This document shows positions 9,579 through 18,122 of a stretch of DNA of 64,000 nt, piece by piece (the first letter of the stretch is position 1; each line of letters starts with the position of its first letter). The translations under genes were made by a program, and so were the position numbers. The notes beneath the pieces were generated by a model. It saw nothing but the letters and a program-made list of their open reading frames with translations. It made no database searches and was not told where the DNA came from. This DNA is from Chondromyces crocatus (GTDB taxonomy: Bacteria > Myxococcota_A > Polyangia > Polyangiales > Polyangiaceae), in NCBI RefSeq assembly GCF_001189295.1, contig NZ_CP012159.1, positions 8,115,001-8,179,000 of the forward strand, read 5' to 3'.

Positions 9579-10481
9579 ATGAAACCGGCCACCACCACGG
9601 ATCCGCACCGTGACGACCCGAAGAATCCCCGCGCTCGTTTAGCAGAGCTCGAGCAGTCCGAGCATGCTTTGAAGCAGGAGCTCGAGCGAATGCAGCGCAT
9701 CGTCGGCAGCCTCCCGCAGAACATCTACCTCTACAACATCCAGGAGAACCGCAGCGTCTACGCCAACAACAACCTGGGGCGCCTGCTCGGAAACTCTCCC
9801 AACGAACTCGTGGACATGGGCTCGGCCCTGCTCACCACGATCATCCACCCCGACGACTGGGACCCTTACCGCCAGTATGCCCAACAGTTCGCGACGTTGG
9901 AGGACGGCCAGCTGCTGAAGCTCGACTGGCGCGCCCGCAGGCAGAACGGCGAGTACCACTGGATTCGCAGCTTCGAGCAGGTGTTCTCCCGCGATGACAG
10001 TGGCGCGGTCGAGGTCGTCCTGGGCATCGTCCATGACCTCACCGAGGAGCTTCGGGCAGACGCCGAGCGCGCCGCACTGCGCGAGCAGATCATTGCCGCC
10101 CAGTCAGCCGCGCTCCGAGAGATCGGCACCCCCCTCATCCCCATCTCCGAAGGCGTGGTTGCCATGCCCCTCGTCGGCGCCATCGACGACGACCGCGCCG
10201 CCCGTATCCTCGAGGTGCTGCTCGAAGGCATCTCCGAGCGCCGCGCCCGCATCGCCATCCTCGACGTCACCGGGGTGAAGGAGATGGACGACCGCATCGC
10301 GGATGCACTCTGCAAGGTCGCGCGTGCAGCCTCCCTCCTCGGCGCCAAGGTCGTCCTCACCGGAATTCAGCCCAGCACGGCGCGCGCGCTCGTCACCCTC
10401 GGGGTGAACACGTCCCATCTCACCACCCGCGCCACGCTCCAGGAAGCCATCGCCGACGCCCTCGTCCGTCCTTCACGCTGA
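9579..10481 (+). CDS. PAS-STAS regulator, RsbR-like (copy 2)
   Basis: A 300-residue paralogue of the preceding gene, starting 61 bp after it. The order of parts is the same: coiled coil (ARLAELEQSEHALKQELERM), PAS/PAC (HPDDWDPYRQY, YHWIRSFEQVFSRD) and STAS (EGVVAMPLVGAIDDDRAARI; ILDVTGVKEMDDR). The STAS halves of copies 1 and 2 are nearly identical while their PAS cores differ, as expected if each senses a different signal but joins a common output complex. The canonical STAS phosphosite position is Asp here. The ligand of the PAS domain is unknown. Confidence 0.85.
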   Translation: MKPATTTDPHRDDPKNPRARLAELEQSEHALKQELERMQRIVGSLPQNIYLYNIQENRSVYANNNLGRLLGNSPNELVDMGSALLTTIIHPDDWDPYRQYAQQFATLEDGQLLKLDWRARRQNGEYHWIRSFEQVFSRDDSGAVEVVLGIVHDLTEELRADAERAALREQIIAAQSAALREIGTPLIPISEGVVAMPLVGAIDDDRAARILEVLLEGISERRARIAILDVTGVKEMDDRIADALCKVARAASLLGAKVVLTGIQPSTARALVTLGVNTSHLTTRATLQEAIADALVRPSR

Positions 10482-10525
10482 GATCCCATCCGTCGTTGGA
10501 CCAGCGTAGCCTGGGAAGACCCACC

Positions 10526-11431
10526 ATGACGTCGAGTCCACTCCCACTGACGGCCACGCAAGACGAAGCCTCCTCGATCGCGGAGCGCATCGCTCAGCTC
10601 GAAGCGTCCATGCTGCCCATACGGCGCGAGATCGACCGCTTAAAACACCTGGCCTCGCTGATCCCGGCCAACATCTACATCATGGACTTCAAGCAGCTCA
10701 ACGCGGTCTACTCGAACCGAGAGTTGAGCGCCCTCTTCGACTACACCGCGGAAGAGCTCCGGCGCATGGGCACCGCGCTGGTGCCGACCCTGGTGCACCC
10801 CGATGATCTCACGCGCTATTCGGCCCACCTCGAGCGGCTGACGCAGATCGAGGACGGTGAGGTCCTCAAGCTCGACTACCGCATCCGTCTCCGGAGTGGC
10901 GAGTACCGCTGGCTCCGCACCTTCGAGCAGGTCTTCTCCCGCAACCCCGACCGCAGCGTGCACCAGATCCTCGGTGTCGGCATCGATCTCACCGAGGAAC
11001 GACAGGCCGAGGTCGAACGCGCCTACCTCCGCGAAGAACTCCTCCACGCTCAGACCGCTGCGCTCCAGGAGATCGGCACTCCACTCGTTCCGATCACATC
11101 GGGTGTCATCGCCATGCCGCTCATCGGGAGCATCGACGAACAGCGCGCCGCTCGCATCCTCGACGTACTCCTCGACGGCATCGCCGAGCGCCGCGCCCGC
11201 ATGGCCCTCCTCGACGTCACCGGCGCCAAGGACGTCGACGCCCGCCTCGCCGCCACCATCCTCAAGGTTGCGCGTGCCGCCTCTTTGCTCGGCGCCGAGG
11301 TCGTCGTCACCGGGATCCAGCCCGAGATGGCGCGCATCCTGGTGCAGGAGGGCGCCAACCTCGGCCAGCTCAAGGCCTGCGCGACGCTGCAAGAGGGCAT
11401 CACCCTCGCCCTGAGCCGCGCCGCTGGCTGA
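10526..11431 (+). CDS. PAS-STAS regulator, RsbR-like (copy 3)
   Basis: A 301-residue third paralogue, the most divergent of the three. The N-terminal helix, the PAS domain (IYIMDFKQLNAVYSNREL, HPDDLTRYSAH, YRWLRTFEQVFSR) and the STAS domain (GVIAMPLIGSIDEQRAARI; LLDVTGAKDVDAR) are intact. At the positions matching RsbRA Thr171 and Thr205 it has Glu and Ala. The start at 10526 is preferred over 10496 because a GGAAG site precedes it and homology begins there. It follows copy 2 after 44 bp, so the three are probably one operon. Confidence 0.84.
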   Translation: MTSSPLPLTATQDEASSIAERIAQLEASMLPIRREIDRLKHLASLIPANIYIMDFKQLNAVYSNRELSALFDYTAEELRRMGTALVPTLVHPDDLTRYSAHLERLTQIEDGEVLKLDYRIRLRSGEYRWLRTFEQVFSRNPDRSVHQILGVGIDLTEERQAEVERAYLREELLHAQTAALQEIGTPLVPITSGVIAMPLIGSIDEQRAARILDVLLDGIAERRARMALLDVTGAKDVDARLAATILKVARAASLLGAEVVVTGIQPEMARILVQEGANLGQLKACATLQEGITLALSRAAG

Positions 11432-11877
11432 ACGAGTCGCCCTCGGCCGCCCACGTCACGCCGCTGGATGCGCGCGTCGTCAGCACCATCACGAGCAGTG
11501 ATCGTGTCCCGCACCACGTCAGCGGAACCAGTGATCTCTCAGGACGTCAGCACCACCACGGACAGCAAGGTTCCACGAAACGAACCGCGCGCAACTGGCG
11601 CAACTTGCGCTTGCAAGGTCCTTCTCGTCGACGTGATGCGATCCCTCCCTCCGTGAGCCGCGCCGCATCCACGCGGCATCGACGCCACACACGCGCAAGG
11701 CGTCGCAGGGTTTCGAACCACTGCGCGACGCCCGGGCGCCCCCTCCGACGACGCGCAGGTCTCCGGCACGGTCGCTGCAATGGATACGCGACGACGTTGC
11801 ACCGCATCGACCAACGTCACCGATCCATCGATGCATGCCACGCCGCCGCGAAGCCGCGGCGGTCGAGGAGCCCTGCC
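11432..11877. other. Non-coding stretch before lipoprotein gene
   Basis: This 446-base gap has no convincing gene. It contains a small inverted repeat, CTTGC-gctt-GCAAG at 11604-11617, just after a duplicated GCGCAACT. These could belong to a promoter region for the plus-strand lipoprotein at 11878, but no clear promoter consensus can be assigned. Confidence 0.3.
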
Positions 11878-13194
11878 ATGTCTTCGAAGTTCCATGTCTC
11901 GCTTCTGATCCCCGCCCTGCTCGGCGGCGCCGCCTTCATCGCCTGTGCGCCAGCCGGAGAGTTCGACGATGACAGCGCGGAGGATCTGACCGGCGAGGCC
12001 GAGCAACAGGCCATCTGCACCACGTGTGGCGGCGATCCCCCCGATCCGCCCGATCCTGGCGAACCCCCGCCCTACACACCGCCCCCCTGCTCCGCGACGC
12101 ACACGAACCCGGCGAGCCCCACCCCGTGGTTGAACGCGCCGTCGAGCATGCACCGCTACGCCGGCCGCTACGCCGACCGCAGTGGCTTCCCGATGGGCTT
12201 CCTCAACTACCACAAGGCGAACTACGGGCAGGGCACCGTCTGGGGCACCTTCCTCATCAACCAACACGGCTATGCGGGCTGGGAAGACGTCCCCCAGACC
12301 ACGCTCGGCAACCCGAACGTCAACGACATCCCGGCGATGATGCGCGCCGCGCACACCATCGCCGTCGCACGAGGACACGCCGCCGGCATGCCGACCTTCG
12401 AGGAGGCGGTCAAGAACGGCGTCCACGTGAAGGGCATCGTCTTCTTCCCTCAGAGCGGCGTGGAGATCCGGGACGTCCATCCCTGCGAGCTCGGCTACCC
12501 CAACATCAACGACTACAGCCAGATGTTCCGCGGCGCGAACGACTACGGCGTGCGCAACGGCCTCTACGCGACCTACCCGACGTTCCACACCCTCAGCACC
12601 AGCCAGGGCACGCGGCACCGGCTCGTCGGCTTCAAGGCCGGCAAGACCGAGTGGCGTGACGTGCGCGAGGCCGACCTGTTCACCACCTGCGGCGGCGCCG
12701 GGCAGTTCCCTTGCAGCGGACAGTGCGACACGGGCGTGAACCACTTCTGGGATGACCGCTGCCAGGCGGGCCCGAAGCCTCCGCCCTGCGGCAACTACAA
12801 CCAGCAGTGCTGCAGCGGTGGATGCAACTTCAGCACCCTCTACTGCAGCGCCCAGAATGTCTGCGAGCAGCACGGCAGCTCGACGAGCAGCACGTTCGTG
12901 GGCATGTCCCGGGACCCGGCGAACTTCTTCCGGTTCATCAACAACAACGTGCCGAACCCGGTGTTCAGCCCGACGCATGCAACCATCACGTCGATCGAGA
13001 ACACGAGCGGCCATGCCATGCAGCTCCGGCACGTGGACGTGAACGGCGTCCCCGCAGTCATCAACCTCAACGCCGGGCAGACCGTCTCGCAACCGTTCAC
13101 GGGCCTCACGGTCGCGGGCAGCTGGAGCGCCGATCTGAGCGGCGTCACCCAGACGAACAGCCCCTCCAGCATCTCGGTGAAGGTCCAGTACTGA
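11878..13194 (+). CDS. Cys-rich secreted lipoprotein, unknown function
   Basis: A 438-residue exported protein. An N-terminal signal (MSSKFHVSLLIPALLGGAAF) ends in a lipobox-like IAC, followed by an acidic patch and a Pro-rich linker (PPDPPDPGEPPPYTPPP). Residues about 75-260 form a domain rich in Tyr, Asn and His with motifs such as GNPNVNDIPAMMRAAHTIA. A short Cys-rich knot at about 265-335 (CGNYNQQCCSGGCN) follows, and the C-terminus is a beta-sandwich-like domain (FSPTHATITSIENTSGHAM). The cysteine pattern resembles small disulphide-rich adhesion or binding modules. No catalytic signature is recognised. The start is chosen because the signal peptide begins there. Confidence 0.72.
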   Translation: MSSKFHVSLLIPALLGGAAFIACAPAGEFDDDSAEDLTGEAEQQAICTTCGGDPPDPPDPGEPPPYTPPPCSATHTNPASPTPWLNAPSSMHRYAGRYADRSGFPMGFLNYHKANYGQGTVWGTFLINQHGYAGWEDVPQTTLGNPNVNDIPAMMRAAHTIAVARGHAAGMPTFEEAVKNGVHVKGIVFFPQSGVEIRDVHPCELGYPNINDYSQMFRGANDYGVRNGLYATYPTFHTLSTSQGTRHRLVGFKAGKTEWRDVREADLFTTCGGAGQFPCSGQCDTGVNHFWDDRCQAGPKPPPCGNYNQQCCSGGCNFSTLYCSAQNVCEQHGSSTSSTFVGMSRDPANFFRFINNNVPNPVFSPTHATITSIENTSGHAMQLRHVDVNGVPAVINLNAGQTVSQPFTGLTVAGSWSADLSGVTQTNSPSSISVKVQY

Positions 13195-13224
13195 GATCCC
13201 CGTCTCGGCGCGGCCCCTCCTGAA

Positions 13225-13246
13225 GCCCCCCAGCCTGGCCGGGGGC
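13225..13246. terminator. Possible bidirectional stem-loop
   Basis: GCCCCC (13225-13230) can pair with GGGGGC (13241-13246) across a 10-base loop. It sits between the end of the lipoprotein gene and the end of a minus-strand GST remnant, where a bidirectional terminator would fit. There is no U-run, so intrinsic termination is doubtful. Confidence 0.35.
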
Positions 13247-13260
13247 GGGCCGCGCGTCGT

Positions 13261-13495
13261 TCATCCCCAGCGCTCGTCGAACGGGAAGCTCCGAGACCAG
13301 AACTCGGTCAACCGCGGCTCGGCGTCGACCCGCTTCACCACCTCCGTCATGTTCGGCGCCACCTCGTAGAAGCGCGGACGCCTCGGCCCACGTCGCCCCT
13401 TCGATGAGCGTGTAAGGAATCCCGAGGAGCGCCATCGCAGCTTCCACCGCGACCGAGCCGGAGCCTTCCGCCCCGTAGAGGGTGATGGTCGACAT
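13261..13495 (-). pseudogene. Glutathione S-transferase remnant (internal deletion and frameshift)
   Basis: Two ends of a GST are preserved in different frames of the minus strand. From the ATG at 13495 the frame reads MSTITLYGAEGSGSVAVEAA and then MALLGIPYTLIEG, a typical thioredoxin-fold start with the active-site Ser region. After about 40 codons homology stops. In the neighbouring frame, ending at 13261, it resumes as FYEVAPNMTEVVKRVDAEPR and LTEFWSRSFPFDERWG, the last helix of the family. A functional GST of about 200-220 residues would need roughly 120-140 more residues between them. The simplest reading is an internal deletion that also shifted frame. It lies beside a tandem repeat array. 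Confidence 0.7.
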
Positions 13496-13618
13496 GGCGC
13501 GCAAGAGGACCATCCCTCCGGGGGTCGACGCCATGGCGTCCCGGGGGCGGGTAGAGGCCAGGTCATGGATTCCGCCATGGACGACGACACCAGGGCGCAA
13601 ACTCCCCTCCTCTGGAGG

Positions 13619-13912
13619 ACAGAGCGTCCGGAGGGCTTGCCGGCACCTCTGTCCAACTGGACAGAGCGCCCGGAAGGCTCGCTGGCACCTCTGTCCAACT
13701 GGACAGAGCACCCGGAAGGCTCGCTGGCACCTCTGTCCACCTGGACAGAGCGTCCGGAGGGCTCGCTGGCACCTCTGTCCAACTGGACAGAGTGCCCGGA
13801 AGGCTCGCTGGCACCTCTGTCCAACTGGACAGAGCGTCCGGAAGGCTCGCCGGCACCTCTGTCCACTTGGACAGAGTGTCCGGAAGGCTCGCCGGCACCT
13901 CTGTCCAACGGG
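13619..13912. repeat. Seven tandem copies of a 42-bp hairpin-forming unit
   Basis: Seven head-to-tail 42-base units start at 13619, 13661, 13703, 13745, 13787, 13829 and 13871. Each junction carries the inverted repeat CTCTGTCC-n4-GGACAGAG. The eight-base arms are the same at the internal junctions while the four-base loops vary (AACT, ACCT, ACTT). Other scattered substitutions lie in the outer part of the unit. Because 42 is a multiple of three, several frames stay open, but the translations are simple 14-residue repeats with no protein character. Degenerate copies continue to about 13990. Confidence 0.92.
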
Positions 13913-14051
13913 ACGGACCTCGATGGCGGTGTGCCGTGGCCCCTCTGTTCACCAGGTCACGTCGACCCAGCCTCTCTCCCACCCCTGTCCACCTTCACCA
14001 CCCATGGGAGCCTGTCGGGACACAACATTGCGCTCATTGAGCCGCCTTCCC

Positions 14052-15011
14052 ATGGACTACGTTCCGCCCGTGGCTGCCGACCTCGCCCTCGACACCGCCG
14101 TCACGCCGGTTCCGGAGGTTCCCGGCGCCTTCACCGCCACCCTGACGCCGGCATGGAACTGGCATCTGCCCGCGGGTGGGGTGCTCATGACGGTGGGCCT
14201 CCGCGCCATCGAGGCGGCGATCGGCGACCCCTCTCTCCAGCCGGTGTCGGCGACCACCTTGTTCTGCGCGCCCGTGCCCCCCGGGCCCGTGGCGATCCGC
14301 GTCGACCTCTTGCGCCGTGGAAACGCCACCGTGCAGGCCCGCGCGTCGGTGCGCTCTCTCGCTTCCCAGGGTACCAGCGGTGCGCCGCCCGGAGAGGGAT
14401 CGGCGCAGCGAGGGCTCGCAGCCTCCTCGCTCGAACCATGCGGGGCGCCCGACTTCGAGGTGAGCGCCACATTCGCCCGCGCGCGGGAGGCGTTCGGCAT
14501 CGACGTCCTCGACGCGGCGCCCCCCGTCGTCCCCTCACCCGCGGAGGCGCCGCCGTATCTGGAGCCACGGCGCGGCGGCGCAGGCTTTCCCTTCCTTGCG
14601 AACTTCGAGTCGAAGCTCGCGCTGGGGAAGCCGTTCTGGAGGCTCGGGTGGGAGCCCGGGCCGGCGCGCTTCGCCCGCTGGATGCGCTACCTGGTGCCGC
14701 AGCGGCGCCCCGATGGCACGGTCGATCCGCTGGCGCTGCCGCCCATCGCCGATCTCATGCCCACCGCCCTCACCCAGAAGCTCGGCCCCGAAGGGCCTCG
14801 GTTCATGGCGCCGAGCCTGGACCTCACCGTGCATTTCCTCGACCCTTCGACCTCGGACTGGCTCCTGATCAGCACCTGGGTGCGTCGGGCCCGGGCCGGT
14901 TATGCCACGGGGGAGGTGGAGATCTGGGGGGACGACGGGCGCCTCCTCGCATACGGCAACCAGACCATGATGCTGCGCAAACCCACGCCGCCCACGCCGC
15001 CCACGCCCTGA
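14052..15011 (+). CDS. Acyl-CoA thioesterase-like double hot-dog protein
   Basis: A 319-residue protein with two hot-dog halves. The first has TPAWNWHLPAGGVLMTVGLR, the typical start of 4HBT_3/TesB-like thioesterases, and then PVSATTLFCAPVPPGPVAIR. The second half ends with LDLTVHFLDP and WLLISTWVRRARAGYATGEVE, which matches the active-site and closing strands of this family. It probably hydrolyses acyl-CoA in the cytoplasm; substrate unknown. A low-complexity insert at about 110-140 separates strands in the first half. The C-terminus ends in a PTPPTPPTP repeat. The start has no strong ribosome site; an upstream frame into the 42-bp repeats is rejected as non-coding. It precedes the CocE-like gene by 39 bp. 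Confidence 0.75.
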   Translation: MDYVPPVAADLALDTAVTPVPEVPGAFTATLTPAWNWHLPAGGVLMTVGLRAIEAAIGDPSLQPVSATTLFCAPVPPGPVAIRVDLLRRGNATVQARASVRSLASQGTSGAPPGEGSAQRGLAASSLEPCGAPDFEVSATFARAREAFGIDVLDAAPPVVPSPAEAPPYLEPRRGGAGFPFLANFESKLALGKPFWRLGWEPGPARFARWMRYLVPQRRPDGTVDPLALPPIADLMPTALTQKLGPEGPRFMAPSLDLTVHFLDPSTSDWLLISTWVRRARAGYATGEVEIWGDDGRLLAYGNQTMMLRKPTPPTPPTP

Positions 15012-15050
15012 CACGCGGCGCGTGCCCACGACCTGACGCTGGAGACCACC

Positions 15051-17015
15051 ATGACTTCTCACGCCCCCCTGCCCGACGCCCACTGGTCCCCCGCCCTGCT
15101 CGAGCGCACCCGCTGTCGTACGACGCGTCCGGCGATCCGCGAGAGCCGCTACGTCACCATGCGCGACGGGGTGCGCATCGCGGTGGATGTCTACCTGCCA
15201 CCGGGGCGCGGAGCCGCGGATCGGTTGCCGACGATCCTGCGGCCGACGCGGTACTTCCGGGCCACGGCGGTGCGGCGGCCATTCCACCTGCTGCCCGTCG
15301 CGGAGCTGCCGGATCTCTACGCAGACGCGCGGCGGCGCTTCCTCGCGGCGGGATACGCGTGGGTGGACATGGACGTGCGCGGGTCCGGGGCGTCGTTCGG
15401 GCACCAGGCATACCCCTGGTCGCGAGAAGAAGTGCGCGACGAGGGCGAGGTGGTGGAATGGATCGTCACGCAGTCCTGGTCGAGCGGGCGGGTGGGCGCG
15501 CTGGGCGTGTCCTATGACGGGACGGCATCCGAACTCTTGCTGACGAACGCTCACCCGGCGGTGCGGGCGGTAGCGCCGATGTTCTCACTGTTCGACGCCT
15601 ACGCAGACGTGGCCTTCCCGGGCGGGATCCACCTCTCGCGGTTCACGGAATCGTGGGGGATGTTCAACGCGGCGCTCGATCGCAACGACAACCCGGCGGC
15701 GATGACGATGGCCCTCTGGCTGACGCTGCGCAGCGCGCACCCAGGTGGGGCGGCAGGGCGGCCGACGCAAGAGCGGCTGCTCGGGGCGGCGCTCGACAAG
15801 ATCCCCGAACCGGCGCTGCGGGCGGTGGTGCGCGGGACGCTGGGCGCAATGCTGGCTGGCGTGCGCCCGGTGGACGAGGATCGCGGCGGGGCGCTGCTCG
15901 CGGCGGCGATCGCGGAGCACGCGAGGAACTTCGATGTCCACGCGGCGATGGGGCGGGTGCGCGCGCGGGACGATCGAGGGCTGAGCGCCGAGCTGCCCGA
16001 CGAGACCATCGACGTGTGCAGCCCGCACCAGCGCGCAGCGGATCTGCGGGCCTCGGGCGCGGCCGTGTACGGCATCAGCGGGTGGCGCGATGGGGCCTAC
16101 CAGCGGTCGGCGATCCACCGGCACCGCACGGTGGGGACGCCCGGAAGCAAGCTGCTCCTCGGGCCGCTCTGCCACGGGGGGAAGCTGTACGTGTCGCCCG
16201 GTCGGCCCACGCGGCCCACGGCGCTGGATCTCGACGGGGAGCTGTTGCGCTTCTTCGATCTGCACCTGCGCGAGCGCGACGACGGGATCGGGTCGGAGCC
16301 AGCGGTGCGCTACTACACGACCGGCGAGGAGGCCTGGAAGTCCGCGTCGTCGTGGCCGCCGCCCGGCGCGCAGGCGCGGACGCTGCGGCTCGGTGCGGAG
16401 CGGGCGCTGAGCTGGGCCGACGAGGGGAACGGAGCGGATCCAGGTGGCAGCGACGAGGTGACGGTGGACGCGACGCTCGGGACCGGAGAGCGCTCGCGCT
16501 GGCGAGGGCTGGTGAGCCCGCTGGTGCAGTCGGACTATGCAGACTGGGGGGCACGCAAGGGGCGGCGGGTGTCGTACACGTCGGCGCCGCTCCCGCGAGA
16601 CCTGGAGGTGACGGGGCACCCGCTGTTGACGCTGGCAATCGCCGCAGGTGGGCCGGACGTGACGGTCTTCGCGTACCTGGAAGAGGTGATGCCAGACGGC
16701 AGCGTGCACTACGTGACCGAGGGTCAGCTCCGGGCGCTGTACCGCGCCGTGGAGGAGCAGGCGCCGTACCAGAGCGCGGTCCCGTACCACTCGTTCATGA
16801 GCGCGGACGCGACGCCGCTCGTCCACGGGCAAGAGACGGAGCTGGTCTTCGATCTGCTGCCCATCTCGCACCGCTTCGGGCGAGGAAGCGCGATCCGGCT
16901 TTCGATCGCCGCCGAGGATCGCGATCACTTCGAGGCGCCGCCCGAAGGGGGTGGCTTCCGGGTGCTGCGCGGCGCGGGGCACGCCTCGCGGCTGGAGCTG
17001 CCGGTGATGGGGTGA
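15051..17015 (+). CDS. CocE/NonD-family alpha/beta hydrolase
   Basis: A 654-residue enzyme of the X-Pro dipeptidyl-peptidase/cocaine esterase group, cleaving esters or acyl-peptide bonds. The alpha/beta hydrolase core starts with MRDGVRIAVDVYLPPG. The nucleophile is Ser154 in GVSYDG, the oxyanion region is DVRGSGAS, and a His in LLLGPLCHGGK is the likely catalytic histidine. The C-terminal 200 residues form the jelly-roll domain (PLPRDLEVTGHPLLTL, GSAIRLSIAAEDRDHF). No signal peptide is present, so it is probably cytoplasmic. GGAG at 15041 supports the start. It lies downstream of a thioesterase-like gene on the same strand. Confidence 0.9.
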   Translation: MTSHAPLPDAHWSPALLERTRCRTTRPAIRESRYVTMRDGVRIAVDVYLPPGRGAADRLPTILRPTRYFRATAVRRPFHLLPVAELPDLYADARRRFLAAGYAWVDMDVRGSGASFGHQAYPWSREEVRDEGEVVEWIVTQSWSSGRVGALGVSYDGTASELLLTNAHPAVRAVAPMFSLFDAYADVAFPGGIHLSRFTESWGMFNAALDRNDNPAAMTMALWLTLRSAHPGGAAGRPTQERLLGAALDKIPEPALRAVVRGTLGAMLAGVRPVDEDRGGALLAAAIAEHARNFDVHAAMGRVRARDDRGLSAELPDETIDVCSPHQRAADLRASGAAVYGISGWRDGAYQRSAIHRHRTVGTPGSKLLLGPLCHGGKLYVSPGRPTRPTALDLDGELLRFFDLHLRERDDGIGSEPAVRYYTTGEEAWKSASSWPPPGAQARTLRLGAERALSWADEGNGADPGGSDEVTVDATLGTGERSRWRGLVSPLVQSDYADWGARKGRRVSYTSAPLPRDLEVTGHPLLTLAIAAGGPDVTVFAYLEEVMPDGSVHYVTEGQLRALYRAVEEQAPYQSAVPYHSFMSADATPLVHGQETELVFDLLPISHRFGRGSAIRLSIAAEDRDHFEAPPEGGGFRVLRGAGHASRLELPVMG

Positions 17016-17125
17016 CGAGGGAGGCTGGTCTGGCGCGCCGTCACGCGCGGATGGCGTGACGTCGCCAGGTCAGAGATGCGGCTGCCAGGCAAGAGGTGGC
17101 GGCCCGGGATCGCTCCGAGCAGGCG

Positions 17126-17980
17126 TCAGGGCTGCGGCTCGGGCGGCGGGGGCTCGGCTTCCTCGTCGCGGTGCTGCAAGGGACCCCAGAAGCCGAGGAT
17201 GTGGCTGATGCGGCCGTCGGCGGCGAAGAACCCGACGTCGACACCGTGGAGAACGGGCTTGTCGCCCTCGAACATGTTCCAGGCGAAGTGCAGGACGCCG
17301 TGCTGCTCGTTGGTGCCTGAGCCAGGGCGGATCTCGCCGGCGCCGCTTTCGAGGAAGCCAGCGATCATCTGGTCGAGGGCGTCGCGGCCGGTGGTCTCGT
17401 TCCGGGGGTCGACGAAGTAGCCGTCGTCGGCCCAGGAGGTCTCCAGGAGGGCAGCGCGGGCGGTGGGCTCGGCCTCGGTCCAGGCATCCTGGTAGGCCTG
17501 CGAGATGGCGCCGGTCTGCTCCACGGGGGGAAGGTCGCCGGGCAGGAGCACGATGTGGCTGTAGGATCCGCCGGTCGCTGGGGGCTGGAAGGTGACGAGC
17601 AGATCTTCGGGGGCAGCACTGGTGCCGCGAACGCGGGTGCGCTGGATGGTGTGGTGGGCGTCGACGGGGGAGCTGCGGACCCAGCCCATGCGGCGCTGGG
17701 TGAGGTGGGCGACGAGCGCGTCGACGCCCTCCACGCGGCCGATGGTGTCGACGTAGATCACGGCGGGATCGACGAGACGGGTGAGCGTCTCCCGGTCGGC
17801 AGCGCCGAGTGCGTCGAGGAGCGTGTCCATGTCGCGGGTGGAGTTCGCGGCGCCGCCGCCTTCGGTCCCGGCGCTGCCACCAGCACCGTTGCCACCAGCG
17901 CCCGAGCTGGAGCCGTCGTCCGAGCCGCAGGCGAGCAGGTTCAATCCAAGGGCGAGACTGGTGAGGATCAAGAAGCGCAT
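17126..17980 (-). CDS. SnoaL/NTF2-like lipoprotein
   Basis: A 284-residue lipoprotein. The signal MRFLILTSLALGLNLLAC has a good lipobox (LLAC) and is followed by a Ser/Gly linker. The rest holds two NTF2-like (SnoaL) domains in tandem: the first around MDTLLDALGAADRETLTRLV with VDTIGRVEGVDAL, the second ending with GVDVGFFAADGRISHILGFW. This fold binds small molecules or acts as a simple catalytic cone. No polyketide genes are near, so the ligand is unknown. Start chosen at the signal peptide. Confidence 0.8.
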   Translation of the reverse strand: MRFLILTSLALGLNLLACGSDDGSSSGAGGNGAGGSAGTEGGGAANSTRDMDTLLDALGAADRETLTRLVDPAVIYVDTIGRVEGVDALVAHLTQRRMGWVRSSPVDAHHTIQRTRVRGTSAAPEDLLVTFQPPATGGSYSHIVLLPGDLPPVEQTGAISQAYQDAWTEAEPTARAALLETSWADDGYFVDPRNETTGRDALDQMIAGFLESGAGEIRPGSGTNEQHGVLHFAWNMFEGDKPVLHGVDVGFFAADGRISHILGFWGPLQHRDEEAEPPPPEPQP

Positions 17981-18122
17981 GCCGTTCCCTGTAAGCTGAA
18001 GAGGGGTCCTCGGTGGCGCGTCGTGGATGCGCCTTGCCGTCGAGGAGAGCCTACCAGGGGCAGCATCACCCGCCTTGGCCATTGCGGCCGGTGAGTTTGC
18101 CGAACCGGCCACGCTGGATGGA

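Noticed and set aside
11590-11617. Sigma-54-like promoter (TGGC...TTGC)
   Set aside because: TGGC and GC can be spaced acceptably but the flanking consensus bases do not match; too weak to call.
11539-13092. Minus-strand frame of over 500 codons opposite the Cys-rich lipoprotein
   Set aside because: Val/Ala/Arg/Glu-biased antisense translation without motifs; the plus strand has a signal peptide and a domain pattern.
13619-13912. CRISPR array
   Set aside because: Units are contiguous 42-bp tandem copies with no unique spacers and no cas genes nearby.
13565-15517. Long protein made of 14-residue repeats in the 42-bp array
   Set aside because: All frames are open because 42 is divisible by three; the downstream part of this frame is a shadow of the thioesterase and hydrolase genes.
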